This document shows, one piece after another, positions 16,575-24,259 of a stretch of DNA of 64,000 nucleotides. Made by a program: the position numbers and the translations under genes. The number at the start of each line of letters is the position of its first letter. The stretch's first letter is position 1. Source of the DNA: Comamonas sp. 26. Lineage in GTDB: Bacteria > Pseudomonadota > Gammaproteobacteria > Burkholderiales > Burkholderiaceae_C. Below the pieces are notes generated by a model. It was not told where the DNA came from. It did no database searches and worked only from the letters and a program-made list of their open reading frames with translations. The DNA lies in the NCBI RefSeq assembly GCF_002754475.1, contig NZ_PEFL01000001.1:1054001-1118000 (forward strand), read 5' to 3'.

Positions 16575-17570
16575 TTACTGAGGCTGATAGTCAATCGACT
16601 TGAGCAGCGCCTGCTGGCGCTGATAAGCCTTTTGCAGCTCGCTCATCAGGGCTTCAGACGTTGCATCAGTGCCAGATTCCATTCCCATATCCCTGACCTT
16701 GGCGGCGATCTGAGGTTGCTTGAAGTACTGCAGAGCAATCTCGCGGACCTTGGCCTGCACATCGGCTGGCGTGTCAGGGCGGGACCAGACGCCAAACCAG
16801 CTCACCTCAGATAGCTGTGGGTAGCCCAGCTCCTTGAAGGTGGGTACGTCGGGCAATTGCTCCATACGATTGGGGTAGTTCACGGCCAGAGCCTTGACTT
16901 TGCCGGCCTTGATCAGGGGCAGGGAGGTGGTGAGACCGTCCATCATCAGTGGGATATGACCACCCATGAGATCGGTCAGGGCAGGGGGCGAGCCCTTGTA
17001 GCCTAGGTGCTTCATCTTGATGCCCATCAGATGCCCCAGCAGCATGCCCGAGGTATGGCCGCGCATGCCCGCAGCATAGGAGGCAAAGTCCAGACCTTCT
17101 GGCTGCTTTTTGCCATAGGCGCTGAGCTGCTGCAGATTGCTGGCCGGGAAGTCTTTGTTGGCGATAAGTACCAGGCCGTTACGGCTGAGCTGGGCCAGCG
17201 GCTTCAGGTCTTTGAAGGGCTGATAGTTGACCTTGTAGGCCAGGGGCGTTTCACTGACGATGCCGCCCTGGATCAACAAAAACGTATGCGCATCTTTGCC
17301 GTTATTGAGCAAGTCTGTCACGGCCAGCACTCCGGCAGCGCCGGGCTTGGACTCCACAATCACGGGTTTTCCCAGCTGCTTTTGCATGCCGTCTGCCAGC
17401 AGGCGAGCGAGAGAGTCTGCATTGCCGCCTGCAGGCCCGCCCACGATCATTCGAATGGGTTTGCTGGGCCATGCTGGCGTTTGCGCATGGGCTGAAAAGC
17501 TTGTGGCAACGCCCGTCACACTCAGGCAGGCACCCAGCGCGACCGCTTTCCATTGAATTGTCTTGCTCAT
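16575..17570 (-). CDS. Bug-family (TctC) periplasmic binding protein
   Basis: 331 residues. A Sec signal peptide ends near FSAHAQ, followed by the Bug start WPSKPIRMIVGGPAGGNADS and the usual later blocks (GKPVIVESKPGAAG, GHIPLMMDGLTTSLP). Bug proteins bind small carboxylates or neutral organic molecules in the periplasm. No tctA/tctB permease genes are near, so it is an orphan receptor, as most Bug proteins are in this family of bacteria. GGAGAC precedes ATG 17570. It may be linked to the AraC gene or to the LysR gene next to it, but the sequence does not decide. Confidence 0.9.
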   Translation of the reverse strand: MSKTIQWKAVALGACLSVTGVATSFSAHAQTPAWPSKPIRMIVGGPAGGNADSLARLLADGMQKQLGKPVIVESKPGAAGVLAVTDLLNNGKDAHTFLLIQGGIVSETPLAYKVNYQPFKDLKPLAQLSRNGLVLIANKDFPASNLQQLSAYGKKQPEGLDFASYAAGMRGHTSGMLLGHLMGIKMKHLGYKGSPPALTDLMGGHIPLMMDGLTTSLPLIKAGKVKALAVNYPNRMEQLPDVPTFKELGYPQLSEVSWFGVWSRPDTPADVQAKVREIALQYFKQPQIAAKVRDMGMESGTDATSEALMSELQKAYQRQQALLKSIDYQPQ

Positions 17571-17752
17571 CGTTGTCTCCGTTTGTTCTGGTCTGTTTCC
17601 CAAAAACCTTACGCCCAAATGCTTGAGGCATGGTTCTGGGTGCGCCGGCGTCGCAGCGGTGAATGCCACGTCACACGATGTCAAAAATTCTCAGATGGAG
17701 CCCTGAGATGCCGCTTGACGAATGACGCCAGTATTTGATGGCTTCAGACGGA

Positions 17753-18658
17753 TCAGGGTTTTGGAGCAAAGGCTTGCTGGCCTGCTGTCTGGGGGCTTTC
17801 CGAGCGCTCAATGGCATTCAGAAAAGAGCGTACCAGCAGGCTTTCACTGCGCTCTTTCATGCAATACACATAGGTGGTAGTTCTGGCTGGGTCGCCCGCA
17901 ATCCGAACGGGTTTGAAGCGCGGGTCTGCAATGAATTCGGCTTCGGACACGGTGCCTACGCCCAGACCACGCGCCACGGCTTCACGAATGGCTTCGCGGC
18001 TGCCGATCTCTAGTGAAGTGCGGGGCTCAATACCCGCTTCTCTGAGCGCTTTCTCCAGTGCAGAGCGTGTGGTGGAGCCCTGCTCGCGCAGCAGCAGGGG
18101 CTGGCCTCGAAGCTCATGAATTTCAATCTGCTCGCGCCGTGCCAGCGGGTGATCGACATGGGCAAACATGATGATGGCGTGGCGCGCATATTCGCGGGCC
18201 AGCAGCTCGGGCCTGTCGTAGAGACCGGCTAGCACAGACACGTCGGTGGTGTAGTTCTCCAGATCCTGCAGCACCTGCTGAGAGTTGCCCATGCGTATAG
18301 ACAACTGTAGCTTTGGGTGGCGTGCGCGGTAACTGGCCACCATTTCAATCACATGAAAGGGTCCCACGGCCCCGATCTTGAGTTCGCCCTGATTGAGCTG
18401 GCCCGAGTCACGCAGAAAGAACTCGGTTTCCGACTCCAGCGCCAGCAGCTTCTGTGCCAGCGCCATCAGTTTGTGCCCTGCGCTGGTCAGCGTCATGCGA
18501 TAGCCCTGACGGTGAAACAGCTCGATCTGGCTTTGCCTCTCCAGTGTGGCGATCTGGCTGGAGACCGTAGGCTGGCTCACTCCCAGGCTGCGGGCCGCAG
18601 CGCTCAGGCTGCCTTGCTGTGCCACGGAGATAAAGGCGCGATAGCGGGCGGTACTCAT
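17753..18658 (-). CDS. LysR-family regulator, probably of the phosphonate cluster
   Basis: 301 residues. The N-terminal winged helix (YRAFISVAQQGSLSAAARSLGVSQPTVSSQIATLE) is a clear LysR domain, followed by a substrate-binding domain that contains EVARGLGVG-type sequence (REAVARGLGVGTVSEAEF). It is divergent from phnD with a 170-bp gap, the usual arrangement of a LysR activator and its target. The likely inducer is the transported phosphonate or its aldehyde product; this is inference. A partial dyad at 18718-18734 is a candidate binding site. Confidence 0.88.
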   Translation of the reverse strand: MSTARYRAFISVAQQGSLSAAARSLGVSQPTVSSQIATLERQSQIELFHRQGYRMTLTSAGHKLMALAQKLLALESETEFFLRDSGQLNQGELKIGAVGPFHVIEMVASYRARHPKLQLSIRMGNSQQVLQDLENYTTDVSVLAGLYDRPELLAREYARHAIIMFAHVDHPLARREQIEIHELRGQPLLLREQGSTTRSALEKALREAGIEPRTSLEIGSREAIREAVARGLGVGTVSEAEFIADPRFKPVRIAGDPARTTTYVYCMKERSESLLVRSFLNAIERSESPQTAGQQAFAPKP

Positions 18659-18717
18659 GCAAATCTCATCTCAAGGTTGAATCTATAGAAGCTGTCAAAA
18701 CTGATTTTGAAACCTTC

Positions 18718-18734
18718 ACATGACAGTCATATGT
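18718..18734. promoter_or_regulatory. Imperfect dyad between LysR gene and phnD
   Basis: ACATGAC / GTCATATGT form an imperfect inverted repeat in the divergent promoter gap. It is a candidate LysR site, with only moderate support. Confidence 0.35.
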
Positions 18735-18828
18735 CGTCCCTAACATTTGCGTCAACGCACTGCAATAACGGTGCGATGGCTCCGGCGAGAGCCGCACTCT
18801 ACAGACGCACATGCAAAGGATGAACTCC

Positions 18829-19704
18829 ATGACGATGACCCGCAAAACCTGGCTGAAAGCCGCAGTCGCCAGCCTGACCCTGGCAGCTACCACCGGCATC
18901 ATGGCGCAGCAGCCCACCGAGCTGCGCGTGGGCCTGATCCCTTCTGAAGACGCTCAGGCCATGATGCGTGCCAGCCAGCAGGTGATGGAGCAACTGGCTG
19001 CGAAGACCGGCATGAAGGTCAAGCCCTTTGTGGCGAATGACTACAACGGCGTGATCGAAGCCATGCGCTCGGGCAAGATTGACGTGGCTTACTTTGGCCC
19101 GTTCTCATATGTGCTGGCCAGCCAGCTGGCCAATGCCGAGGCCTTTGCCATTCCTGTGGCCAAGAAGTCGGGCAAAAGCTCATACCAGAGCCTGATCATC
19201 AGCAAGAAAGACAAAGGCCCAGCCACTGTGGCGCAGCTGCAGGGCAAGACCTTTGCGTTTGTCGACCCCAGCTCGGCCTCGGGTCATCTGTTTCCCAAGG
19301 CAGGTCTCAAGGGTGACGGGGTCGACACCGACAAATACTTCTCGCGTGTGATTTTTTCGGGCTCCCACGACGCCAGCATCATGGCGGTGGCCAACGGCAA
19401 GGTGGATGCAGCAGCCGTAGCCGATCCCATCTTTCAGACAGCCATTGCCAAGGGCCATGTGAAGGCCGAGGACTTCCAGATCATCTGGCGGTCGCAGCCC
19501 ATCCCTGAGTCCCCCATGGCCTGGCGCAAGAACCTAGACGAGGCCACCAAGAAAAAAGTCGCCGCCGCGCTGGCCGAAATCAAGGGCCTGCCCTGGGGCG
19601 ACCGGGGTGAGCTCAATGGCTTTGCCCCGACCAGCGATCAGGCCTACGACGTGGTGCGCAACACCGCCAAGGCCCTGAATCTGGACCTGGGGAAGATGAA
19701 ATGA
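18829..19704 (+). CDS. phnD: PhnD, phosphonate-binding periplasmic protein
   Basis: 291 residues from ATG 18829. A signal peptide (KAAVASLTLAATTGIMAQ) precedes a PhnD/PtxB-type fold with LRVGLIPSEDAQAMM, DVAYFGPFSYVLA and TFAFVDPSSASGHLFP, all characteristic. It captures phosphonates or phosphite-like ligands for the PhnCE transporter. Four in-frame ATGs lie close together (18811, 18820, 18829, 18835); I chose 18829 because AAAGGA at 18815-18820 gives 8-nt spacing. The stop overlaps the phnC start. It is first in the phnDCE-ADH-phnX cluster. Confidence 0.93.
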   Translation: MTMTRKTWLKAAVASLTLAATTGIMAQQPTELRVGLIPSEDAQAMMRASQQVMEQLAAKTGMKVKPFVANDYNGVIEAMRSGKIDVAYFGPFSYVLASQLANAEAFAIPVAKKSGKSSYQSLIISKKDKGPATVAQLQGKTFAFVDPSSASGHLFPKAGLKGDGVDTDKYFSRVIFSGSHDASIMAVANGKVDAAAVADPIFQTAIAKGHVKAEDFQIIWRSQPIPESPMAWRKNLDEATKKKVAAALAEIKGLPWGDRGELNGFAPTSDQAYDVVRNTAKALNLDLGKMK

Positions 19705-20537
19705 TCACCATCCGCAATCTGCGCAAAAGCTATGTCAGCAACCATGTGCTGCACGGCATCGACATGGATGTGAAGGCGGGTGAGTTTGTAGTGATGCTGG
19801 GCTTGTCCGGCGCAGGCAAATCCACCTTGCTGCGCTGTATGAATGGCCTGAACCAGCCTGACAGCGGAACGCTGCAGGTGGGCGGCATTGACCTGATGCA
19901 AAAACATTCGCGCCGCGAGCTGGCCCGTCATGTGGCCATGGTGTTTCAGCACCACAACCTGGTGCAGCGCCTATCGGTACGCAAGAACGTTCTGACCGGG
20001 CGGCTGGGGCAGGTGGGCACGCTGGCATCGGTGCTGCAGCTGTTCAGGCAAAGCGATATCGCGCTAGCCGATGAATGCCTGCAGCGCGTGGGCCTGGCCC
20101 ATAAGGCTGATGAGCGCACAGAAGCGCTGTCGGGTGGACAGATGCAGCGCGTCGGCATTGCCCGGGCTCTGGCCCAGCAGCCGCAGGTGATTCTGGCGGA
20201 CGAGCCGGTTGCGAGTCTGGACCCCAAGACCGCCCGCAGCGTGCTGCAGTATCTGCGTGAAGCCACGCGGGAGCTGGGTATTGCCGTGGTCTGCAATCTG
20301 CATCAGGTCGATTACGCCAAGGAGTTTGGCGACCGCATCGTCGGTCTCTCGCAAGGGCGCATGGTGTTTGATGGAGCGCCTGAGTTACTCAATGAAGATG
20401 CGCTCAACGCTATCTACAGCAGTGATGTGCAGCATCCGCCGCAGTCACCCGCAGAGGCTGGCATTGCGCTGACCGCGCCCGGCGCATGGTTGCCGAAGGC
20501 CATGCCTGCCGTAGCCACTGCAGGAGGTTTGCAATGA
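19701..20537 (+). CDS. phnC: PhnC, phosphonate ABC transporter ATPase
   Basis: 278 residues. Walker A GLSGAGKST near residue 34, Q-loop MVFQHHN, signature LSGGQMQR, Walker B VILADEPVASLDP, and the H-loop NLHQVDYA, which is the PhnC form. It energises phosphonate uptake with PhnE and PhnD. Both ends overlap neighbours by 4 nt (ATGA type), so phnD, phnC and phnE are translationally coupled. Confidence 0.95.
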   Translation: MITIRNLRKSYVSNHVLHGIDMDVKAGEFVVMLGLSGAGKSTLLRCMNGLNQPDSGTLQVGGIDLMQKHSRRELARHVAMVFQHHNLVQRLSVRKNVLTGRLGQVGTLASVLQLFRQSDIALADECLQRVGLAHKADERTEALSGGQMQRVGIARALAQQPQVILADEPVASLDPKTARSVLQYLREATRELGIAVVCNLHQVDYAKEFGDRIVGLSQGRMVFDGAPELLNEDALNAIYSSDVQHPPQSPAEAGIALTAPGAWLPKAMPAVATAGGLQ

Positions 20538-21373
20538 ACAGTCACCCCTTGAAAAACACGCCAGACCGCTGGCAATGGACGGCGGCACGCCCCGCAGGCA
20601 TCAGCGGCTGGCTGGGGTATGCAGGGCTGGCTCTGGCGATAGTCTGGGTACTGCACTGGAGCGCAGAGGGCGCGCAGATGAGCTGGGGTGAGCTGGCGGG
20701 CGGCATGCCGCAGATTGGCGACTTTCTCTCGCGTTCTGTGCCGCCGGACTGGAGCATCTTGCCGCGCCTGTGGGCACCGGCGCTAGAGACGATTCAGATT
20801 GCCGTCTGGGGCACTTTGCTGTCTGTGCTGCTGGCGCTGCCGCTGTCCTTTATCGCGGCCAGCAATCTGCACAGCTGGCACTGGCTGCGCCGCATCACGC
20901 GGCAGTTTCTCAACGTGGTGCGCAGCATTAACGAGCTGATTCTGGCACTGGTCTTTGTCTCGGCTGTGGGCCTGGGACCTTTCCCCGGTGTGCTGGCGCT
21001 GGCCCTGCACGGCATGGGCATGCTGGCCAAATTCTTTGCCGAGGCGATTGAAGAAATCGACGAAGGCCCGCTGCAAGCCCTGCGCAGCGCCGGTGCCACT
21101 CAGCTGCAGATCATTGCCTTTGGCGTGGTGCCGCAGGTCATCACCGCGTGGATTGCCGTGGTGCTCTACCGCTTCGAGGTCAATCTGCGCTCAGCCACTG
21201 TGCTGGGCATGGTGGGCGCGGGCGGGCTGGGCTTTGAGCTGGTCAGCAGCCTCAAGCTGTTTCGCTATCAAGAAACAGCCACTTGCATCATCGTCATCAC
21301 GGTGATGGTGATTGCCGCTGACATGGTTTCCAACTGGCTGCGCAGCCGCATTCAGCAGGGCGCACGCCACTGA
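20534..21373 (+). CDS. phnE: PhnE, phosphonate ABC transporter permease
   Basis: 279 residues from ATG 20534 with AGGAGG 6 nt upstream; the open frame before it lies inside phnC. Several transmembrane segments are visible, with the PhnE-type stretches LETIQIAVWGTLLSVLLALPLSF and the EAIEEIDEGPLQALRSAGAT coupling loop that contacts PhnC. It forms the membrane channel for phosphonate uptake. It is followed by a 121-nt gap before the alcohol dehydrogenase gene. Confidence 0.94.
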   Translation: MNSHPLKNTPDRWQWTAARPAGISGWLGYAGLALAIVWVLHWSAEGAQMSWGELAGGMPQIGDFLSRSVPPDWSILPRLWAPALETIQIAVWGTLLSVLLALPLSFIAASNLHSWHWLRRITRQFLNVVRSINELILALVFVSAVGLGPFPGVLALALHGMGMLAKFFAEAIEEIDEGPLQALRSAGATQLQIIAFGVVPQVITAWIAVVLYRFEVNLRSATVLGMVGAGGLGFELVSSLKLFRYQETATCIIVITVMVIAADMVSNWLRSRIQQGARH

Positions 21374-21494
21374 TAGAGCTGCGATGCCAGCATGCATCGC
21401 AATCTTTCTGAATCTTCAAAAAAATGAGCTTAAAGCGTTTGTATAGAAAGCGCTGAGGGCAGATTTCGCTCAAAAATCTTCAAAGGATTTTCTC

Positions 21495-22580
21495 GTGTGG
21501 ACTTATCACAACCCCGTGCACACCCATGTGGGCCGCAACAGCCTGAACCAACTGCCTGCCTTGCTGGCTGGCCGCAACTGCCTGCTGGTCACTTTTCCTG
21601 AGGCCGAAGGTCTGGGGCTGGTGCAGCGTGTGCGAGCCCTGCTGGGCAGTCAGCTGCGCGGCGTGATTGACAGCATTTCGCCCAACCCCGATGTGCAATG
21701 GCTGGCCCCGCTGTACGAGCAGGTGCAGCGCGATCATGCCGATGTGCCCGTCATCGTGGCACTGGGCGGCGGCAGCGCCATTGACTCAGCCAAGGCCTTG
21801 CTGTGCGCAACAGAATCCGGAAAATTTTCCGATTTGCTCTCGATTTTGCAGCAGGGAGCGCAATTGCTACCAGCGCCACACAAGCATTTGATTGCGATTC
21901 CCACCACGGCAGGCACGGGCAGCGAAGTGACGCCTTGGGCCACGATCTGGGATCAGGCGGCGGGTCAGAAGTACTCGCTCCATCAGGAGTGCACCTGGCC
22001 CGAGGCTGCGGTGATTGATGCCGATCTCATGACCAGTCTGCCCGCTGGTGCCTCGCTGGCTTCCGGGCTGGATGCGTTATCGCACGCGCTGGAATCCATC
22101 TGGAATGTGAACCGTAACCCCATATCGATGGCGCTGGCCGTGCAGTCGGCCCGCCGCACGCTGGCCACATTGCCCGCGCTGATGCGTGATTTGCTCAACC
22201 CGCAACTGCGCAGCGATATGGCTGAGGCCGCGCTGCTGGCCGGGCTGGCTTTTTCCAATACCAAGACGGCGCTGGCGCATTCGCTCTCATACGACATCAC
22301 GCTGCAGCATGGCGTGCCGCATGGCATTGCCTGCTCATTCAGCCTGCCGCTGGTGCTGGAGATGGCGCTGGGGGCCGATGCCGTGACGGACGCGGCGCTG
22401 CTCTCCATCTTTGATGCCATGACACCTGCCGTTGCCGTGCAGCGCCTGCAGCAGTTTTTGCAGCAGCTGGGTGTGGCGACTGACCCCGCGCATTACGGCA
22501 TCGCCTCCGCTGACTGGCAGACCATGGTGAACAAGGCCGCCAGCGGTCCGCGCGGGCGCAACTTTATTCGCAGCATTTAA
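21495..22580 (+). CDS. Iron-containing alcohol dehydrogenase, phosphonoacetaldehyde reductase-like
   Basis: 361 residues, type III (Fe-dependent) alcohol dehydrogenase. The NAD-binding stretch VIVALGGGSAIDSAKA is followed by PTTAGTGSEVTPW, and metal ligands are visible in GLDALSHALES (Asp and His), ALAHSLSY (His) and GVPHGIACS (His). It resembles the phosphonoacetaldehyde reductases (PhpC type) of phosphonate metabolism. Between phnE and phnX it could oxidise 2-hydroxyethylphosphonate to phosphonoacetaldehyde, the PhnX substrate, or reduce an aldehyde made by the pathway. The start is GTG 21495 with AAAGGA 7 nt upstream. The family is sure; the substrate is inferred. Confidence 0.8.
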   Translation: MWTYHNPVHTHVGRNSLNQLPALLAGRNCLLVTFPEAEGLGLVQRVRALLGSQLRGVIDSISPNPDVQWLAPLYEQVQRDHADVPVIVALGGGSAIDSAKALLCATESGKFSDLLSILQQGAQLLPAPHKHLIAIPTTAGTGSEVTPWATIWDQAAGQKYSLHQECTWPEAAVIDADLMTSLPAGASLASGLDALSHALESIWNVNRNPISMALAVQSARRTLATLPALMRDLLNPQLRSDMAEAALLAGLAFSNTKTALAHSLSYDITLQHGVPHGIACSFSLPLVLEMALGADAVTDAALLSIFDAMTPAVAVQRLQQFLQQLGVATDPAHYGIASADWQTMVNKAASGPRGRNFIRSI

Positions 22581-22602
22581 ATTCGAAACCTAAGTTTTAA
22601 TC

Positions 22603-23478
22603 ATGAACGCCATCACTCACTCCGAAGAGCAAGCCGTTTCCAAGGCATCCACTACCGCCACAGCCGACCTGTCACCGCTACAAGCCGTCATCTTTGACTG
22701 GGCCGGCACGCTGGTGGACTTTGGCTCGCTCGCACCCACGCAGATTTTTGTGGAAGCCTTTGCCACCTTCGGCATCACCATCACGCTGGCGCAGGCGCGC
22801 GGGCCTATGGGTCTGTCCAAGTGGGACCATATCTACCAGTTGCTGCAGGATGAAAGCATTGCCACGCAATGGCAGACCCGCTTTGGCCACAGTCCGAGCA
22901 ACGAGGATGTGGATGCCATCTACGCCCGCTTCATGCCAATGCAAATTGCCAAGGTGGGCGAGTTTTCTGCGCCTATCGAAGGTGCGGTGCAGACCCTGCA
23001 ATGGCTGCGTGCCAACGGACTGAAGGTCGGTTCCTGCTCGGGCTATCCGCGCGAAGTGCTCAATCAGCTGCTGCCGCAGGCTGAAGCCGCAGGTGTCAAG
23101 CCCGATCATGTTGTTGCAGGTGATGAGCTAGCTGCCGGTGGCCGTCCCGGCCCCTTCATGGCGCTGGCCAATGTGCTGGCGCTGGGCATTGGCGATGTGC
23201 GTGCCTGCGTGAAGGTGGACGATACCGTGCCCGGCATTGAAGAAGGTCTGCGCGCGGGCATGTGGACCGTGGGGCTTAGCCTGTCGGGCAATGAAGTGGG
23301 CTATAGCGTGCAGGAATTTGCCAATGCTCCTGCAGGTGAAGTCAACGCCCGCGTGGCTTCTGCCGAGGCCAAGCTTAAAAAAGCAGGGGCGCATTACGTG
23401 GTGCGCAGCGTGATCGATTTGCCCGCCGTGCTGCAAAGCATTGCTGCGGAGATGCGAGCCGGGCGCAAACCGGTTTGA
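22603..23478 (+). CDS. phnX: PhnX, phosphonoacetaldehyde hydrolase (phosphonatase)
   Basis: 291 residues, HAD superfamily. The nucleophile motif FDWAGTLVD is at residues about 29-37, the Schiff-base Lys is in GLSKWDHIYQ (the 'SK' Lys), and VKVDDTVPGIEEG carries the HAD acidic motif. It hydrolyses phosphonoacetaldehyde to acetaldehyde and phosphate, cleaving the C-P bond. It lies 22 nt after the alcohol dehydrogenase gene. In most clusters it is paired with phnW, the 2-aminoethylphosphonate transaminase, but none is present in this window. The N-terminal 25 residues look variable. A strong terminator follows. Confidence 0.95.
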   Translation: MNAITHSEEQAVSKASTTATADLSPLQAVIFDWAGTLVDFGSLAPTQIFVEAFATFGITITLAQARGPMGLSKWDHIYQLLQDESIATQWQTRFGHSPSNEDVDAIYARFMPMQIAKVGEFSAPIEGAVQTLQWLRANGLKVGSCSGYPREVLNQLLPQAEAAGVKPDHVVAGDELAAGGRPGPFMALANVLALGIGDVRACVKVDDTVPGIEEGLRAGMWTVGLSLSGNEVGYSVQEFANAPAGEVNARVASAEAKLKKAGAHYVVRSVIDLPAVLQSIAAEMRAGRKPV

Positions 23479-23507
23479 TGTGGGCAGAGACGCAGAAAAG
23501 AAAATGC

Positions 23508-23538
23508 AAAAGGGCTGCCAGCGGGGCAGCCCTTTTTT
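23508..23538. terminator. Terminator after phnX (also faces mobR)
   Basis: AAAAGGGCTGCC / GGCAGCCCTTTT stem with a 5-nt loop and a T-run. It can serve both directions. Confidence 0.85.
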
Positions 23539-23577
23539 GATAAGGCCTTCGCACTGACTCGCTGGCGAGACTGGTGC

Positions 23578-24105
23578 TCAGGCCACATCGCCAGCTGCTG
23601 TGCTGGCCTCTGGGCCGCCCTGCTCATGGTGTTCAATCACTTTGCGCATCAGCTGCGCAAAAGTCTCCCGTTCTTCTTCGCTCAGCGGGTCCAGCATGCG
23701 CTGCTGGGCTTGCAGCACGGCTGGGCCAGCGCTGGTCAGCAGGGCTTCTCCATCAGCAGTAAGCGAAAGCAGGCGCACCCGGCGGTCTTTGGCTGTTTGT
23801 TGGCGCTGCAACAGGCCGCGTACTTCCAAGCGGTCGATGACGCCGCCAATAGTGGCTTTGTCAAAGCCTACTTCCACACTTAGCGTGCGCTGATCAATGC
23901 CGGGCAGGTGCACCAGTTTTTGCAGCACGGCAAATTGCAGGGGCGTTATGCCCCATGCATCAGTTGCCTGCGTAAACATGGCCACAGCCACTTGTTGCAG
24001 GCGGCGAATGCCATGGCCGGGAAAGGTCTCAACCTCCAGCCGAGGGAAGGCGGGTTGGCTGTTGTCACTGCTTGAAGCCATCTCCCGAGAGTCTGCTTTA
24101 TTCAT
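23578..24105 (-). CDS. mobR: MobR, MarR-family repressor of mobA
   Basis: 175 residues. Winged-helix MarR features are clear: ITPLQFAVLQKLVHLPGIDQRTL, then FDKATIGGVIDRLEVRGLLQR and the wing TAKDRRVRLLSLT. It is divergent from mobA with repeated palindromes between them. MobR is known from C. testosteroni as the repressor of 3-hydroxybenzoate 4-hydroxylase, released by 3-hydroxybenzoate; the assignment here rests on family plus this arrangement. Confidence 0.9.
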   Translation of the reverse strand: MNKADSREMASSSDNSQPAFPRLEVETFPGHGIRRLQQVAVAMFTQATDAWGITPLQFAVLQKLVHLPGIDQRTLSVEVGFDKATIGGVIDRLEVRGLLQRQQTAKDRRVRLLSLTADGEALLTSAGPAVLQAQQRMLDPLSEEERETFAQLMRKVIEHHEQGGPEASTAAGDVA

Positions 24106-24151
24106 GGTTAACCCTTATTTTGTTTGCGTTTTGATGTGCAGATAATACGCT

Positions 24152-24190
24152 GCATACATCTGGTATGTATGCATACTATATGCATGCATA
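24152..24190. promoter_or_regulatory. MobR operator region, two adjacent palindromes
   Basis: GCATACAT-CTGGT-ATGTATGC (24152-24172) is an 8+5+8 inverted repeat. TATGCATGCATA (24179-24190) is a perfect 12-bp palindrome, with GCATA-CTA-TATGC overlapping both. Together they form a GCATA-rich array 70 bp before the mobA start, fitting a MarR-type operator that controls both genes. Confidence 0.75.
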
Positions 24191-24259
24191 TCTAAATGAA
24201 GCGAAAGCCGCCCGCCAGCGCTTTCCGCACAAGATTCACCCGACGCACTAGAGGCCTTC

